Source: Trichloromonas sp034006665
GTDB lineage: Bacteria; Desulfobacterota; Desulfuromonadia; Desulfuromonadales; Trichloromonadaceae
DNA length: 64,000 bases
NCBI RefSeq assembly: GCF_034006665.1
Contig: NZ_JAVESI010000012.1
Coordinates: 17,878 to 81,877, forward strand
Direction: 5' to 3'
Shown here: piece after piece, positions 53,840 to 60,571 of the stretch
Numbering within the stretch: position 1 is the stretch's first letter
How the letters are laid out: every line of letters starts with the position of its first letter
Notes under the pieces: model-generated
Seen by the model: the letters and a program-made list of their open reading frames with translations, nothing else
What the model was told of the DNA's origin: nothing
Database searches by the model: none
Program-made: the position numbers and the translations under genes

Positions 53840-54308
53840 TATTTTTTAATACAGACAACGCCTTTTTGGTATTTTTAATTCTTATATTCATTGGTACACT
53901 TATATCATAACTATTTAAGCTATCGTTATAAATTTTATCATAATTTTCTTTTTTAAACCATAATGGTATATTTTTATTATAGAATACATTATACCAGTTT
54001 ATATAATCAGGAAATTTTTTTATAATATTAATTAATTCTTCTTCGTTATAATTTGGATTGTCTAAAACATTATCAATAAAAGACGGAAATAATTTTAAAT
54101 CTTTATATTTATCTATAAAATCAATACTCAATTTAATATTTCTTAATGCATTTTCAAATTTATATCTAAAATCAGAAAATCTAATATTATTTAATTTTCT
54201 CATAACAATATTCCAATTATTATGACCTATAAAATCTAAAATTTGTTTTCTTTCATCTTTTAAGGAATCATTACCTTCTAATACGTATTCATTAAAGTTT
54301 TTAATCAT
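53832..54308 (-). CDS. Hypothetical protein with leader, 158 aa
   Basis: Unrecognised helical protein. The start MIKNFNEYVLEGNDSL matches the shared leader, with L-E-G where T4-type prohead protease would cut. Its ATG overlaps the stop of the 54308 gene by one base. Repeated helix phrases (FENALRNIKLSIDFIDKYKD) suggest a repeat fold. Confidence 0.6.
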   Translation of the reverse strand: MIKNFNEYVLEGNDSLKDERKQILDFIGHNNWNIVMRKLNNIRFSDFRYKFENALRNIKLSIDFIDKYKDLKLFPSFIDNVLDNPNYNEEELINIIKKFPDYINWYNVFYNKNIPLWFKKENYDKIYNDSLNSYDISVPMNIRIKNTKKALSVLKNNE

Positions 54309-54721
54309 TATATTTCAATAATATTTTGAGATAATTCACAATCAACAAATTCTCTTTTAGTTTGTGTACCATCTTGATTTTTAGTTCTTAATTTAGCTCT
54401 TAAAAATTGACCTTGATAAAAAGTACCATTGAATATTATTCCATCTTTAAAAAGTCCATCTTTCCAAACACCATTAAACCAAACACCATCTTCCCATGTA
54501 CCAAATTTCCATTCTCCCCCTCTAAATGCACCAAATTTCCATACACCATTATACCATGTACCAGCATTAAAAACTAGTGTATCATTTAAAATTTCTAATC
54601 TGGTTTTAAATGTTTCGGCATCAATAAACCATGACATTTTTTCTTTAACTAAAATTTCTTCTATCTGATATGGTTCAGTATATATCTTTCCTTTATATTT
54701 TAATTCTATATATTTACTCAT
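54308..54721 (-). CDS. W-x-x-G-x-W repeat protein, 137 aa
   Basis: About seven short repeats in the middle (GTWYNGVWKFGAFRGGEWKF, then GTWEDGVWFNGVWKDGLF), period about 10 residues, with alternate Trp/Phe and Gly, like MORN or pentapeptide-type beta-solenoid coils. Such proteins can form a regular rod and are known in phages with unclear roles. The first 45 residues (ELKYKGKIYTEPYQIEEILV) form a separate leader-free segment. It couples to the next gene by a 1-nt overlap. Confidence 0.65.
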   Translation of the reverse strand: MSKYIELKYKGKIYTEPYQIEEILVKEKMSWFIDAETFKTRLEILNDTLVFNAGTWYNGVWKFGAFRGGEWKFGTWEDGVWFNGVWKDGLFKDGIIFNGTFYQGQFLRAKLRTKNQDGTQTKREFVDCELSQNIIEI

Positions 54722-54750
54722 ACTTAAAATATATTTTTTAGTATATATTA

Positions 54751-54781
54751 AAAAATAAAAACCATCTTTTTAAGATGGTTT
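54751..54781 (-). terminator. Intrinsic terminator (minus strand)
   Basis: A 10-bp stem, aaaccatctt with aagatggttt, loop ttt, followed on the minus strand by tttattttttaat. It ends transcription of the 54780 gene. Confidence 0.75.
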
Positions 54782-55457
54782 AAATTGTTCTTTCTATTTT
54801 TTTAGATTTATAATATGGTATTAGTTTTAGTTCTGTTAATGTATTAATATCATCAGAATCTATTTTAGATAACACTTTTTTGTTTTTTAATAATATATTA
54901 ATATATGAATAATTTTTAATTTCAATTGAAAGTTTAAGTGCTTTATTATTTGCATAAGAAGGATCAAATCTATTATCACATAATAACATATTTAATATTT
55001 CATATCTATAATCATTCATATTATATTCAATAAAATCAGTAAATAGGTTATTAATATGGTCGGTTATTTTTATATCTGGTAATGATAAGAAATATGATAA
55101 TATCTCTAATTTATTAGAATGTAGACAATTATAAATTATTGTTTTTAATAGATTATCTATTTTATTTTTTACTCTTTTATCATTTATTAAAATTTTAAAA
55201 ACTTCTAAATTAGATTTTTCTATACAAAGTTCGAATGCATGATAATTAAAATCTAATGGATTTACACTATTAAATTTAAGTAATTCCTTTAATATTTCTA
55301 TTTCATTGTAGTATGATGCCCATCTTAATGCATAATTTTGATCAGAATCAACATTTACATTTTTCTTTGTTTTTAATATGTGAATAATATAATTGGGGTT
55401 AACAGTACCAACTGTATTATACAATATTTCTTTAATATTATATACTTCTTTACTCAT
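54780..55457 (-). CDS. Ankyrin-repeat-like protein
   Basis: A 225-aa protein with about six 30-34-residue helical repeats. Examples: ALRWASYYNEIEILKELLKF, AFELCIEKSNLEVFKILIND and ALKLSIEIKNYSYINILLKN, each starting with a small residue plus helix and ending in a loop before a D/N. The helix-loop-helix rhythm matches degenerate ankyrin repeats. Such proteins usually bind other proteins. A TAnnTTTG box lies 20 nt upstream. Similar proteins are frequent in large viruses; no target proposed. Confidence 0.65.
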   Translation of the reverse strand: MSKEVYNIKEILYNTVGTVNPNYIIHILKTKKNVNVDSDQNYALRWASYYNEIEILKELLKFNSVNPLDFNYHAFELCIEKSNLEVFKILINDKRVKNKIDNLLKTIIYNCLHSNKLEILSYFLSLPDIKITDHINNLFTDFIEYNMNDYRYEILNMLLCDNRFDPSYANNKALKLSIEIKNYSYINILLKNKKVLSKIDSDDINTLTELKLIPYYKSKKIERTI

Positions 55458-55477
55458 AATATAAAAAATTTATGATG

Positions 55478-55485
55478 CAAAGGTA
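55478..55485 (-). promoter_or_regulatory. Bacteroidetes-type -7 box (minus strand)
   Basis: The minus strand reads TACCTTTG, fitting TAnnTTTG, 20 nt before the ATG at 55457. Confidence 0.4.
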
Positions 55486-55492
55486 ATAAAAA

Positions 55493-55888
55493 TTATTTGA
55501 TTTTCGTGCTTAAAAATATAAAAAATTCTCTAACTTCAGTAACATTTATTTTAAACATTTTTCCGTTATATTCAAAAAACCCTTTTCTTGCTTCGTTTTC
55601 TGGTTTGAATATTCTTATTCTGCCTAAATTATCACTTTCATATTCTATATGAATTGATGATTTTTTTGAACCGTCTATTTCTTCAATTGTATTACCAATT
55701 GATATTTTATGATAAATATTATTATCTATTTCAAATTTTATTTCTTTTTTAATAAAATCAAATGAAATATCATTATCATCATTCATTCTTTTTATTTTTC
55801 GATAATTTAATTCTCTTTCCATTTGATCTCTTTCATTATTATCCATAAAATTTTTATCAAATTGATTAAATTTTTTTATAATAGGCAT
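55493..55888 (-). CDS. Hypothetical protein with K-K-F-N leader, 131 aa
   Basis: Unrecognised. I chose the ATG at 55888 (MPIIKKFNQFDKNF) because its start has the shared leader and an A/T-rich entry. The longer open frame to 56032 would add about 48 hydrophobic residues encoded in the promoter region of the divergent gene. The body is charged and then beta-like (SIHIEYESDNLGRIRIFKPE). Divergent from 55955. Confidence 0.55.
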   Translation of the reverse strand: MPIIKKFNQFDKNFMDNNERDQMERELNYRKIKRMNDDNDISFDFIKKEIKFEIDNNIYHKISIGNTIEEIDGSKKSSIHIEYESDNLGRIRIFKPENEARKGFFEYNGKMFKINVTEVREFFIFLSTKIK

Positions 55889-55954
55889 TATTAAGTATTT
55901 ATTTTTTAAACAATAATTAAACTTTTTACTATATATAAAAAAAATTAGACAAAA

Positions 55955-56983
55955 ATGAGCCAATTTTATAAAAAAGATGATGCACAAAGAAAGATTGTAA
56001 CAATTGTTGATGAACAAGATATATTTTATCAATTATCAGATGGACAAATGATTAAAAAAGATATCTTTAATAAATATTATTTACCATTTGTATCAAAACA
56101 AAATACAAATATAAATAATCCACCATTAAATGAATCAAGTGAAATTGATCCTGTATCTTTTTTTAATACACCATCAGTAAAACAAGATGTAATTCAAAAA
56201 ATAAAGAATACAGATACATCAAATATACCAGACGTTAAAATGCCACCACAAGTTGTAAATAAACCAATTGATAATTTACCAAATCAACAAATGGTTAATG
56301 AAAGTATAGTTAAACAAGTTGAAGATTTACCTATACCTAATAATACAAATACTGATGTATCACAATATAAAGTATATGATAATGACGATGATGCATATCA
56401 AGATTTTATTAAAAAAAATCAGCACCCACCAGTTCAACAACCACCAACACCTGCTCCTAAACCTTTAAGTGAAATAGATCAATTATTTGAAGACGAAAAG
56501 ATGGCATTTGGTGAAGAAGAAGCTATAAAAAGAAGAGATATTAGATTAAAAAAGAATCCTGTTGTTCAAAGACAAACAATAGAACAAACACAATCTACTC
56601 ATCAATTTGATCCATCTGAAATGATGTTTAAATCATTTAAGAGAAATCACCCTATTAGTGTAACAATTAAATTTGAAGATAAAATAGGAAATCCTGATTT
56701 TGTTAAAATGATGATGGAAAATATGGATGGTGATATTGTAGGATATTATAAAAAAATAATAATGAATAATATTATTAATAATATTAAACATGTTGAAGAC
56801 GAAGTAGAAAGATGTATAAAATTAGAAATTTTTGGAGAAGAACCAGAAGATGAATTAATTCCAGGTGGAAAAACAAAAGCAGGTAAACAATTATATAAAT
56901 ACATTGACGAAAATGGTAAAATAATTGAAATGTTACCAACCACCGCTAAAAAGAAAAACTTAAAACCTTATAAAACAGAATAA
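55955..56983 (+). CDS. Hypothetical protein with Pro/Gln-rich middle, 342 aa
   Basis: Unrecognised. N-terminal 50 residues form a small domain (RKIVTIVDEQDIFYQLSDGQ). Residues about 50-165 are disordered and Pro/Asn/Gln rich (HPPVQQPPTPAPKPLSEIDQ). The C-terminal 130 residues form a helical domain (FKSFKRNHPISVTIKFEDKI) ending in a charged tail. It could be a virion or head-associated protein. Its stop overlaps the HAD gene start by one base (TAATG), and a TATATATA element stands about 20 nt before its ATG. Confidence 0.55.
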   Translation: MSQFYKKDDAQRKIVTIVDEQDIFYQLSDGQMIKKDIFNKYYLPFVSKQNTNINNPPLNESSEIDPVSFFNTPSVKQDVIQKIKNTDTSNIPDVKMPPQVVNKPIDNLPNQQMVNESIVKQVEDLPIPNNTNTDVSQYKVYDNDDDAYQDFIKKNQHPPVQQPPTPAPKPLSEIDQLFEDEKMAFGEEEAIKRRDIRLKKNPVVQRQTIEQTQSTHQFDPSEMMFKSFKRNHPISVTIKFEDKIGNPDFVKMMMENMDGDIVGYYKKIIMNNIINNIKHVEDEVERCIKLEIFGEEPEDELIPGGKTKAGKQLYKYIDENGKIIEMLPTTAKKKNLKPYKTE

Positions 56984-57402
56984 TGAATATTGTATTAGAT
57001 TTTGATGGAACTTGTGTATCACATGAGTTTCCATCTATTGGAAAAGATATTGGTGCAATACCAGTATTAAAGGAACTTGTAGATAATGGACATAATATAA
57101 TATTATTTACAATGAGAAGTGATAGATTGGAAAATAATGATACTGGTGATGATAATATAGATGATATCACTGGTAATTTTTTAACGGATGCTGTAAATTG
57201 GTTTAATGAAAATGATATACCTTTATATGGTATACAAACAAATCCTACACAAAAAAATTGGACAACATCTCCTAAGGCATATGGAGATATTTATATAGAT
57301 GATGCTGCACTTGGTTGTCCTTTAGTTTATGAACATGGACATCGACCATATGTTGATTGGATAAAAGTTAAAGAAATGTTAAAATTGATGGGATTAATTT
57401 AA
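56983..57402 (+). CDS. HAD-superfamily hydrolase (small phosphatase)
   Basis: A 139-aa HAD-like protein. Motif I is DFDGT (residues 6-10, Asp6 nucleophile and Asp8). Motif II is ILFTMRS (Thr/Ser). A lysine/loop motif in NPTQKNWTTSPKAYGD and motif IV IYIDDAALG (Asp pair) follow. This matches the short BT_0820-type HAD hydrolases common in Bacteroidetes and their phages. The substrate is not evident. Translationally coupled to the preceding gene. Confidence 0.8.
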   Translation: MNIVLDFDGTCVSHEFPSIGKDIGAIPVLKELVDNGHNIILFTMRSDRLENNDTGDDNIDDITGNFLTDAVNWFNENDIPLYGIQTNPTQKNWTTSPKAYGDIYIDDAALGCPLVYEHGHRPYVDWIKVKEMLKLMGLI

Positions 57403-57416
57403 AATCCCATTTTTTA
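57388..57416 (+). terminator. Intrinsic terminator after the HAD gene
   Basis: Stem atgggatt with aatcccat, 7-nt loop, then tttttatttt. It starts inside the last codons of the HAD gene. Confidence 0.8.
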
Positions 57417-57447
57417 TTTTTAATATGTACTAAAAAAATATAAAAAT

Positions 57448-57726
57448 ATGATTAAAAAATTTAAACATTATATAAATGATTCTGATAAAATATCAGAAGA
57501 TGATTATAGATATTTTAAAAGAAACTTCTTAGATGATAAAGGTAAATATGTAAAAGATATTAAGGATAATAGAAATAAATGGGAAAAGATGATGTTAGCA
57601 ACATGTAAAAATCATTGGGGTATTGGTGATGGCGGAAAAGATTTCCCAAAAGAAGAAATGAAAAAAGTTATATCTGAATTTTTAGATGATTACATTAAAA
57701 AATTTGATAAGATAGATTCTATTTAA
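57448..57726 (+). CDS. Hypothetical protein with K-K-F leader, 92 aa
   Basis: Unrecognised small helical protein. N terminus MIKKFKHYINDSDKIS matches the shared leader. The middle (KMMLATCKNHWGIGDGGKDF) has a conserved-looking WGIGDGGKDFP phrase. Terminators lie on both sides. Confidence 0.55.
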   Translation: MIKKFKHYINDSDKISEDDYRYFKRNFLDDKGKYVKDIKDNRNKWEKMMLATCKNHWGIGDGGKDFPKEEMKKVISEFLDDYIKKFDKIDSI

Positions 57727-57774
57727 ATTCTTAGATTCATTTAAACAAAAATAATAAAAACAAAATACAAAATT

Positions 57775-57806
57775 ATCCCTATATATATATTATATGGGGA
57801 TTTTTT
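57775..57806 (+). terminator. Terminator-like hairpin directly before an ATG
   Basis: Stem atccctatata with tatatggggat followed by a T-run that touches the ATG at 57807. It can end transcription of the preceding gene, or lie in the leader of the next gene and control it. Confidence 0.6.
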
Positions 57807-58004
57807 ATGACAATGTATTTAACTAAACCACCATCAAATCCTAAAGATGGTGATTCTTTTTATGATAAAACAAACAATCAATTTTATATTTACCATTTTA
57901 ATAAGTGGTATTTGTTTTCTATTGTAAAAAATCAAACAAATATATTATTTGAACGAAAACAAAAAATAAATAAACTTTTATATAATATTAATAATATAAA
58001 CTAA
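57807..58004 (+). CDS. Small protein with R-x-x-K-I-N-K-L-L helix, 65 aa
   Basis: Unrecognised. The N-terminal part (KPPSNPKDGDSFYDKTNNQF) is a small beta hairpin domain of a kind found in phage tail proteins. The C-terminal part, NILFERKQKINKLLYN, shares the C-terminal helix of the 51031 and 51622 products. The start could also be the ATG at 57813. Confidence 0.55.
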   Translation: MTMYLTKPPSNPKDGDSFYDKTNNQFYIYHFNKWYLFSIVKNQTNILFERKQKINKLLYNINNIN

Positions 58005-58029
58005 AATTAAAAATTAAAAACTAAAAATT

Positions 58030-58287
58030 ATGAAAGCAAAAATCGTTAAAAAAGAGTATTATGTAGCTGTTACAAAAGATGGTAAAGAATACTATGTAGA
58101 TATTGAAGATAAATTAATTAAGGATGCTTACAAAAATAAAAAATCCATTAAAGGTAATATTATAGAAGATACAATTGTTAATGTTTATGATGATGGTACA
58201 ATGTCTAGAAGTTATTCTGTTTATGAGAAATTTATACCTATTGAAGATAATTGTAAATGCAATAAAAAATGTGATTGTGAAAAATAA
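58030..58287 (+). CDS. Small protein with Cys-rich tail, 85 aa
   Basis: Unrecognised. A beta-type domain (YYVAVTKDGKEYYVDIEDKL) ends in CKCNKKCDCEK, a four-Cys cluster that could bind metal or form a disulfide knot. The start is preceded by three copies of an aaattaaaaa-type stretch. Upstream of the 58299 gene by 11 nt. Confidence 0.55.
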   Translation: MKAKIVKKEYYVAVTKDGKEYYVDIEDKLIKDAYKNKKSIKGNIIEDTIVNVYDDGTMSRSYSVYEKFIPIEDNCKCNKKCDCEK

Positions 58288-58298
58288 TGTAAATAATA

Positions 58299-58691
58299 AT
58301 GAAAATAGATTTACTATATCTAAATGAAGCAAAAAGAATAAGATTAGATTATTTAAATAACCTAAAGTATATATCTGATAAAGAAGAAGATATTAAAAGT
58401 TATTTAAGTAAATTAGATGATATAAAGAAGTATATAACAGAAAATGAAATAGAAGATAGAGGAGAATATAATGATATACTATTAAATATAAATAAAAATA
58501 TCGATATTTTAAAGGATTATATAAGTGTATATAATGATAATATTAAACAATTAGATATAGATCAAAAGAAATTATATTTCAATATTAAAGATAAATATAA
58601 AGATATATCTGATGATGATATAAGAAAACAAATAATAGAGTATATTAAACCATTCGATGAAGAATTTAAAAAAAAATTAAACAATGAATAA
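58299..58691 (+). CDS. Hypothetical coiled-coil protein, 130 aa
   Basis: Unrecognised, helical throughout (YISDKEEDIKSYLSKLDDIK; ILLNINKNIDILKDYISVYN). It overlaps the M42 peptidase start by 8 nt, so it is translationally coupled with it. No function. Confidence 0.55.
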   Translation: MKIDLLYLNEAKRIRLDYLNNLKYISDKEEDIKSYLSKLDDIKKYITENEIEDRGEYNDILLNINKNIDILKDYISVYNDNIKQLDIDQKKLYFNIKDKYKDISDDDIRKQIIEYIKPFDEEFKKKLNNE

Positions 58692-59751
58692 AGAATTTTT
58701 AATAGATTATTTAAGTACAAACTCTCCTTCTACATATGAATTAGAAGGACAACTATTATGGAAAAATTATTTATCAAAATATGTTGATAATTTTCATGTT
58801 GATAATTATGGTTCAATTGCAGCTATAATTCATAACAATGACATAATGGCTGAAAAATTTAAAGTTGTAATTGAAGCACATGCTGATGAAATTGGTTTTA
58901 TTGTAAATAATATTACAGATGATGGTTATATTAATGTAATCGGTAATGGTGGAATTGATTATAATATTGTACCAGGTACACATGTTAACATAATGGGAAA
59001 TAATGGATTAATTAAAGGTGTATTTGGATGGGTACCTGTTCATCTTATTGAAAAAGAAGATAAATTATCACCTAAACAAGATAATGTTTTTATTGATATT
59101 GGAGCTTCTTCGAAAGAAGAAGTTACTGAAATGGGAATAGAATTAGGACAATTTATTGTATTTAATAGAAAACCAGAAATAATTAATAATAAGATATTTA
59201 GTAAATCTTTAGATAATAAAATAGGTGGATATATTATAGCAGAAGTAGCTAGAAAATTAAAAGAAGAAAACATTAAATTGCCTTATGATTTATACATTAT
59301 AAATGCTGTTCAAGAAGAAGTTGGATTAAGAGGAGCTAGAATGATAACCGAACAAATAAAACCAGATATTGCTATATGTATAGATGTATGTCATGATACC
59401 AATATACCATTAATAGATAAAAAGAAACACGGTGATTATAAAATAGGTGAAGGTATTGTAATAACACAATCCCCTGCTATACAAAGAAACTTTTTAAAAT
59501 TGATGAAAGATACAGCAAAAGAAAATGATATTAAATTTAAATTAGAAATTAATAAATATAATACTGGAACAGATACAGATGCATATAACTTATCTAATGG
59601 TGGTGTAATATCAGGTTTAATTTCTGTGCCAGTTAAATACATGCATACACCAAATGAAGTAGCATCATTAGATGATGTACAAAATGCAATAGACTTCTAT
59701 TTTAATTTATTACAAAATATACAACATCAACATGATTTTAAATACTTCTAA
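58684..59751 (+). CDS. M42-family aminopeptidase (glutamyl aminopeptidase type)
   Basis: A 355-aa M42 metallopeptidase, the usual length. All expected residues are seen: metal ligand His66 in EAHADEIGF, Asp68 near it, bridging Asp177 in SKSLDNKIGG, the general base pair Glu211/Glu212 in VQEEVGLRGA, Asp234 in ICIDVCHD, and His321 in YMHTPNE. It removes N-terminal residues from peptides, usually in large dodecameric cages in the cytoplasm. Such an enzyme is unusual in a phage. It could trim peptides during infection or process phage proteins; no specific substrate is shown. It is coupled to the coiled-coil gene upstream and followed by a terminator. Confidence 0.88.
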   Translation: MNKEFLIDYLSTNSPSTYELEGQLLWKNYLSKYVDNFHVDNYGSIAAIIHNNDIMAEKFKVVIEAHADEIGFIVNNITDDGYINVIGNGGIDYNIVPGTHVNIMGNNGLIKGVFGWVPVHLIEKEDKLSPKQDNVFIDIGASSKEEVTEMGIELGQFIVFNRKPEIINNKIFSKSLDNKIGGYIIAEVARKLKEENIKLPYDLYIINAVQEEVGLRGARMITEQIKPDIAICIDVCHDTNIPLIDKKKHGDYKIGEGIVITQSPAIQRNFLKLMKDTAKENDIKFKLEINKYNTGTDTDAYNLSNGGVISGLISVPVKYMHTPNEVASLDDVQNAIDFYFNLLQNIQHQHDFKYF

Positions 59752-59761
59752 TCAAATGATT

Positions 59762-59794
59762 AATAACCACTTAAAAATAAGTGGTTATTTTTTT
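59762..59794 (+). terminator. Intrinsic terminator after the M42 gene
   Basis: A 12-bp perfect stem, aataaccactta with taagtggttatt, loop aaaa, followed by a T-run. Confidence 0.87.
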
Positions 59795-59802
59795 ATAAAA
59801 AA

Positions 59803-59834
59803 TTTGTATAATTAAAAAAAGTTATATACTTTTG
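59803..59834 (+). promoter_or_regulatory. Full Bacteroidetes-type promoter
   Basis: A TTTG at 59803-59806 and TACTTTTG at 59827-59834 (fits TAnnTTTG), with a 20-nt spacer, is the textbook -33/-7 arrangement of Bacteroidetes housekeeping promoters. It follows a terminator and ends 22 nt before the ATG at 59857. A host-type, probably early, promoter. Confidence 0.65.
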
Positions 59835-59856
59835 TAATCTCATTTGAATTAAAAGA

Positions 59857-60309
59857 ATGCACACTAAATTAGACATTGAGATTACAATAAGTGATTTGAA
59901 ATTATCTGGTAATGGTATATTGAAAGATGATACCATTAAATCTATTTACATTAAATTTAATGATGTTGATGATAGATTTCAAATATTTAATTGTATAAAA
60001 AGACACCAATTATATATTGATACCAATGATATGAGAGTGTTGTGTTCTGATGAAGCACCTACGGGCAGATTAACACATAAAGCTATAATAGTACCATCTT
60101 TATCTAATATAGGTAATGAAGTATCATTAAGTTTTTTTGATGATGAATGTAGAAAAGATTACCTTAAAAAATTATATACTACATTATTAAACTGGGCAAA
60201 TAATTGGCATGGTTTTGATAAAGATTCACCTAGTAATATATCAGTTGTTGATAATAGATGGGTAGTTTATTGTGATAAAAAAAATATGGATGAATATGAT
60301 GAATGTTAA
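59857..60309 (+). CDS. Hypothetical protein, 150 aa
   Basis: Unrecognised; a beta-rich N terminus (KLDIEITISDLKLSGNGILK) and a helical C-terminal part (DYLKKLYTTLLNWANNWHGF). The phrase CSDEAPTGRLTHK in the middle may be a loop motif. It is preceded by the best host-like promoter in the window, so it may be expressed early. Confidence 0.55.
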   Translation: MHTKLDIEITISDLKLSGNGILKDDTIKSIYIKFNDVDDRFQIFNCIKRHQLYIDTNDMRVLCSDEAPTGRLTHKAIIVPSLSNIGNEVSLSFFDDECRKDYLKKLYTTLLNWANNWHGFDKDSPSNISVVDNRWVVYCDKKNMDEYDEC

Positions 60310-60320
60310 AAATAAATAAT

Positions 60321-60425
60321 ATGAAAAAAATTAATTTTGATGATTTAAAATTTATGGTAGGTATAACCATTGGTATTGTGGTATTTGCAGTAATTATGTA
60401 TTCAATTTTTAAAATATTAATTTAA
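60321..60425 (+). CDS. Short single-pass membrane peptide, 34 aa
   Basis: A short frame with MKKINFDDLKFMVG followed by the hydrophobic helix ITIGIVVFAVIMYSIFKILI. Preceded by an A-rich start (aataat atg). It could be a small membrane peptide tied to the SPFH gene downstream, or a chance frame; the clear transmembrane segment and proper start favour a gene. Confidence 0.5.
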   Translation: MKKINFDDLKFMVGITIGIVVFAVIMYSIFKILI

Positions 60426-60571
60426 TTAAAAATGAAAAAACTAAAAGATTTTCTTTGACAGTATTTAACTATAATTGATAAAGTATCAAATATAGTTCGG
60501 TTGTATCAATCGTTAAAAAGGTAAATAAAACAAAACAATTAAATTATTATTAACTTAAAACAAATTAAATT
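60426..60571 (+). other. Short intergenic region before the SPFH gene
   Basis: It holds an eight-codon mini-frame at 60431 (atgaaaaaactaaaagattttctttga) and an A/T-rich leader. A TTGACA string occurs at 60456, but no well-spaced -10 goes with it. Nothing else is supported. Confidence 0.35.

Noticed and set aside
55889..56032. Longer N terminus for the minus-strand gene ending at 55493
   Set aside because: Would add 48 hydrophobic residues encoded across the divergent promoter region; the ATG at 55888 starts with the shared leader instead.
60456..60480. Sigma-70 style promoter (TTGACA with TATAAT)
   Set aside because: The boxes are only about 9 nt apart, far from the 17-nt spacing needed, so this is probably chance in A/T-rich DNA.
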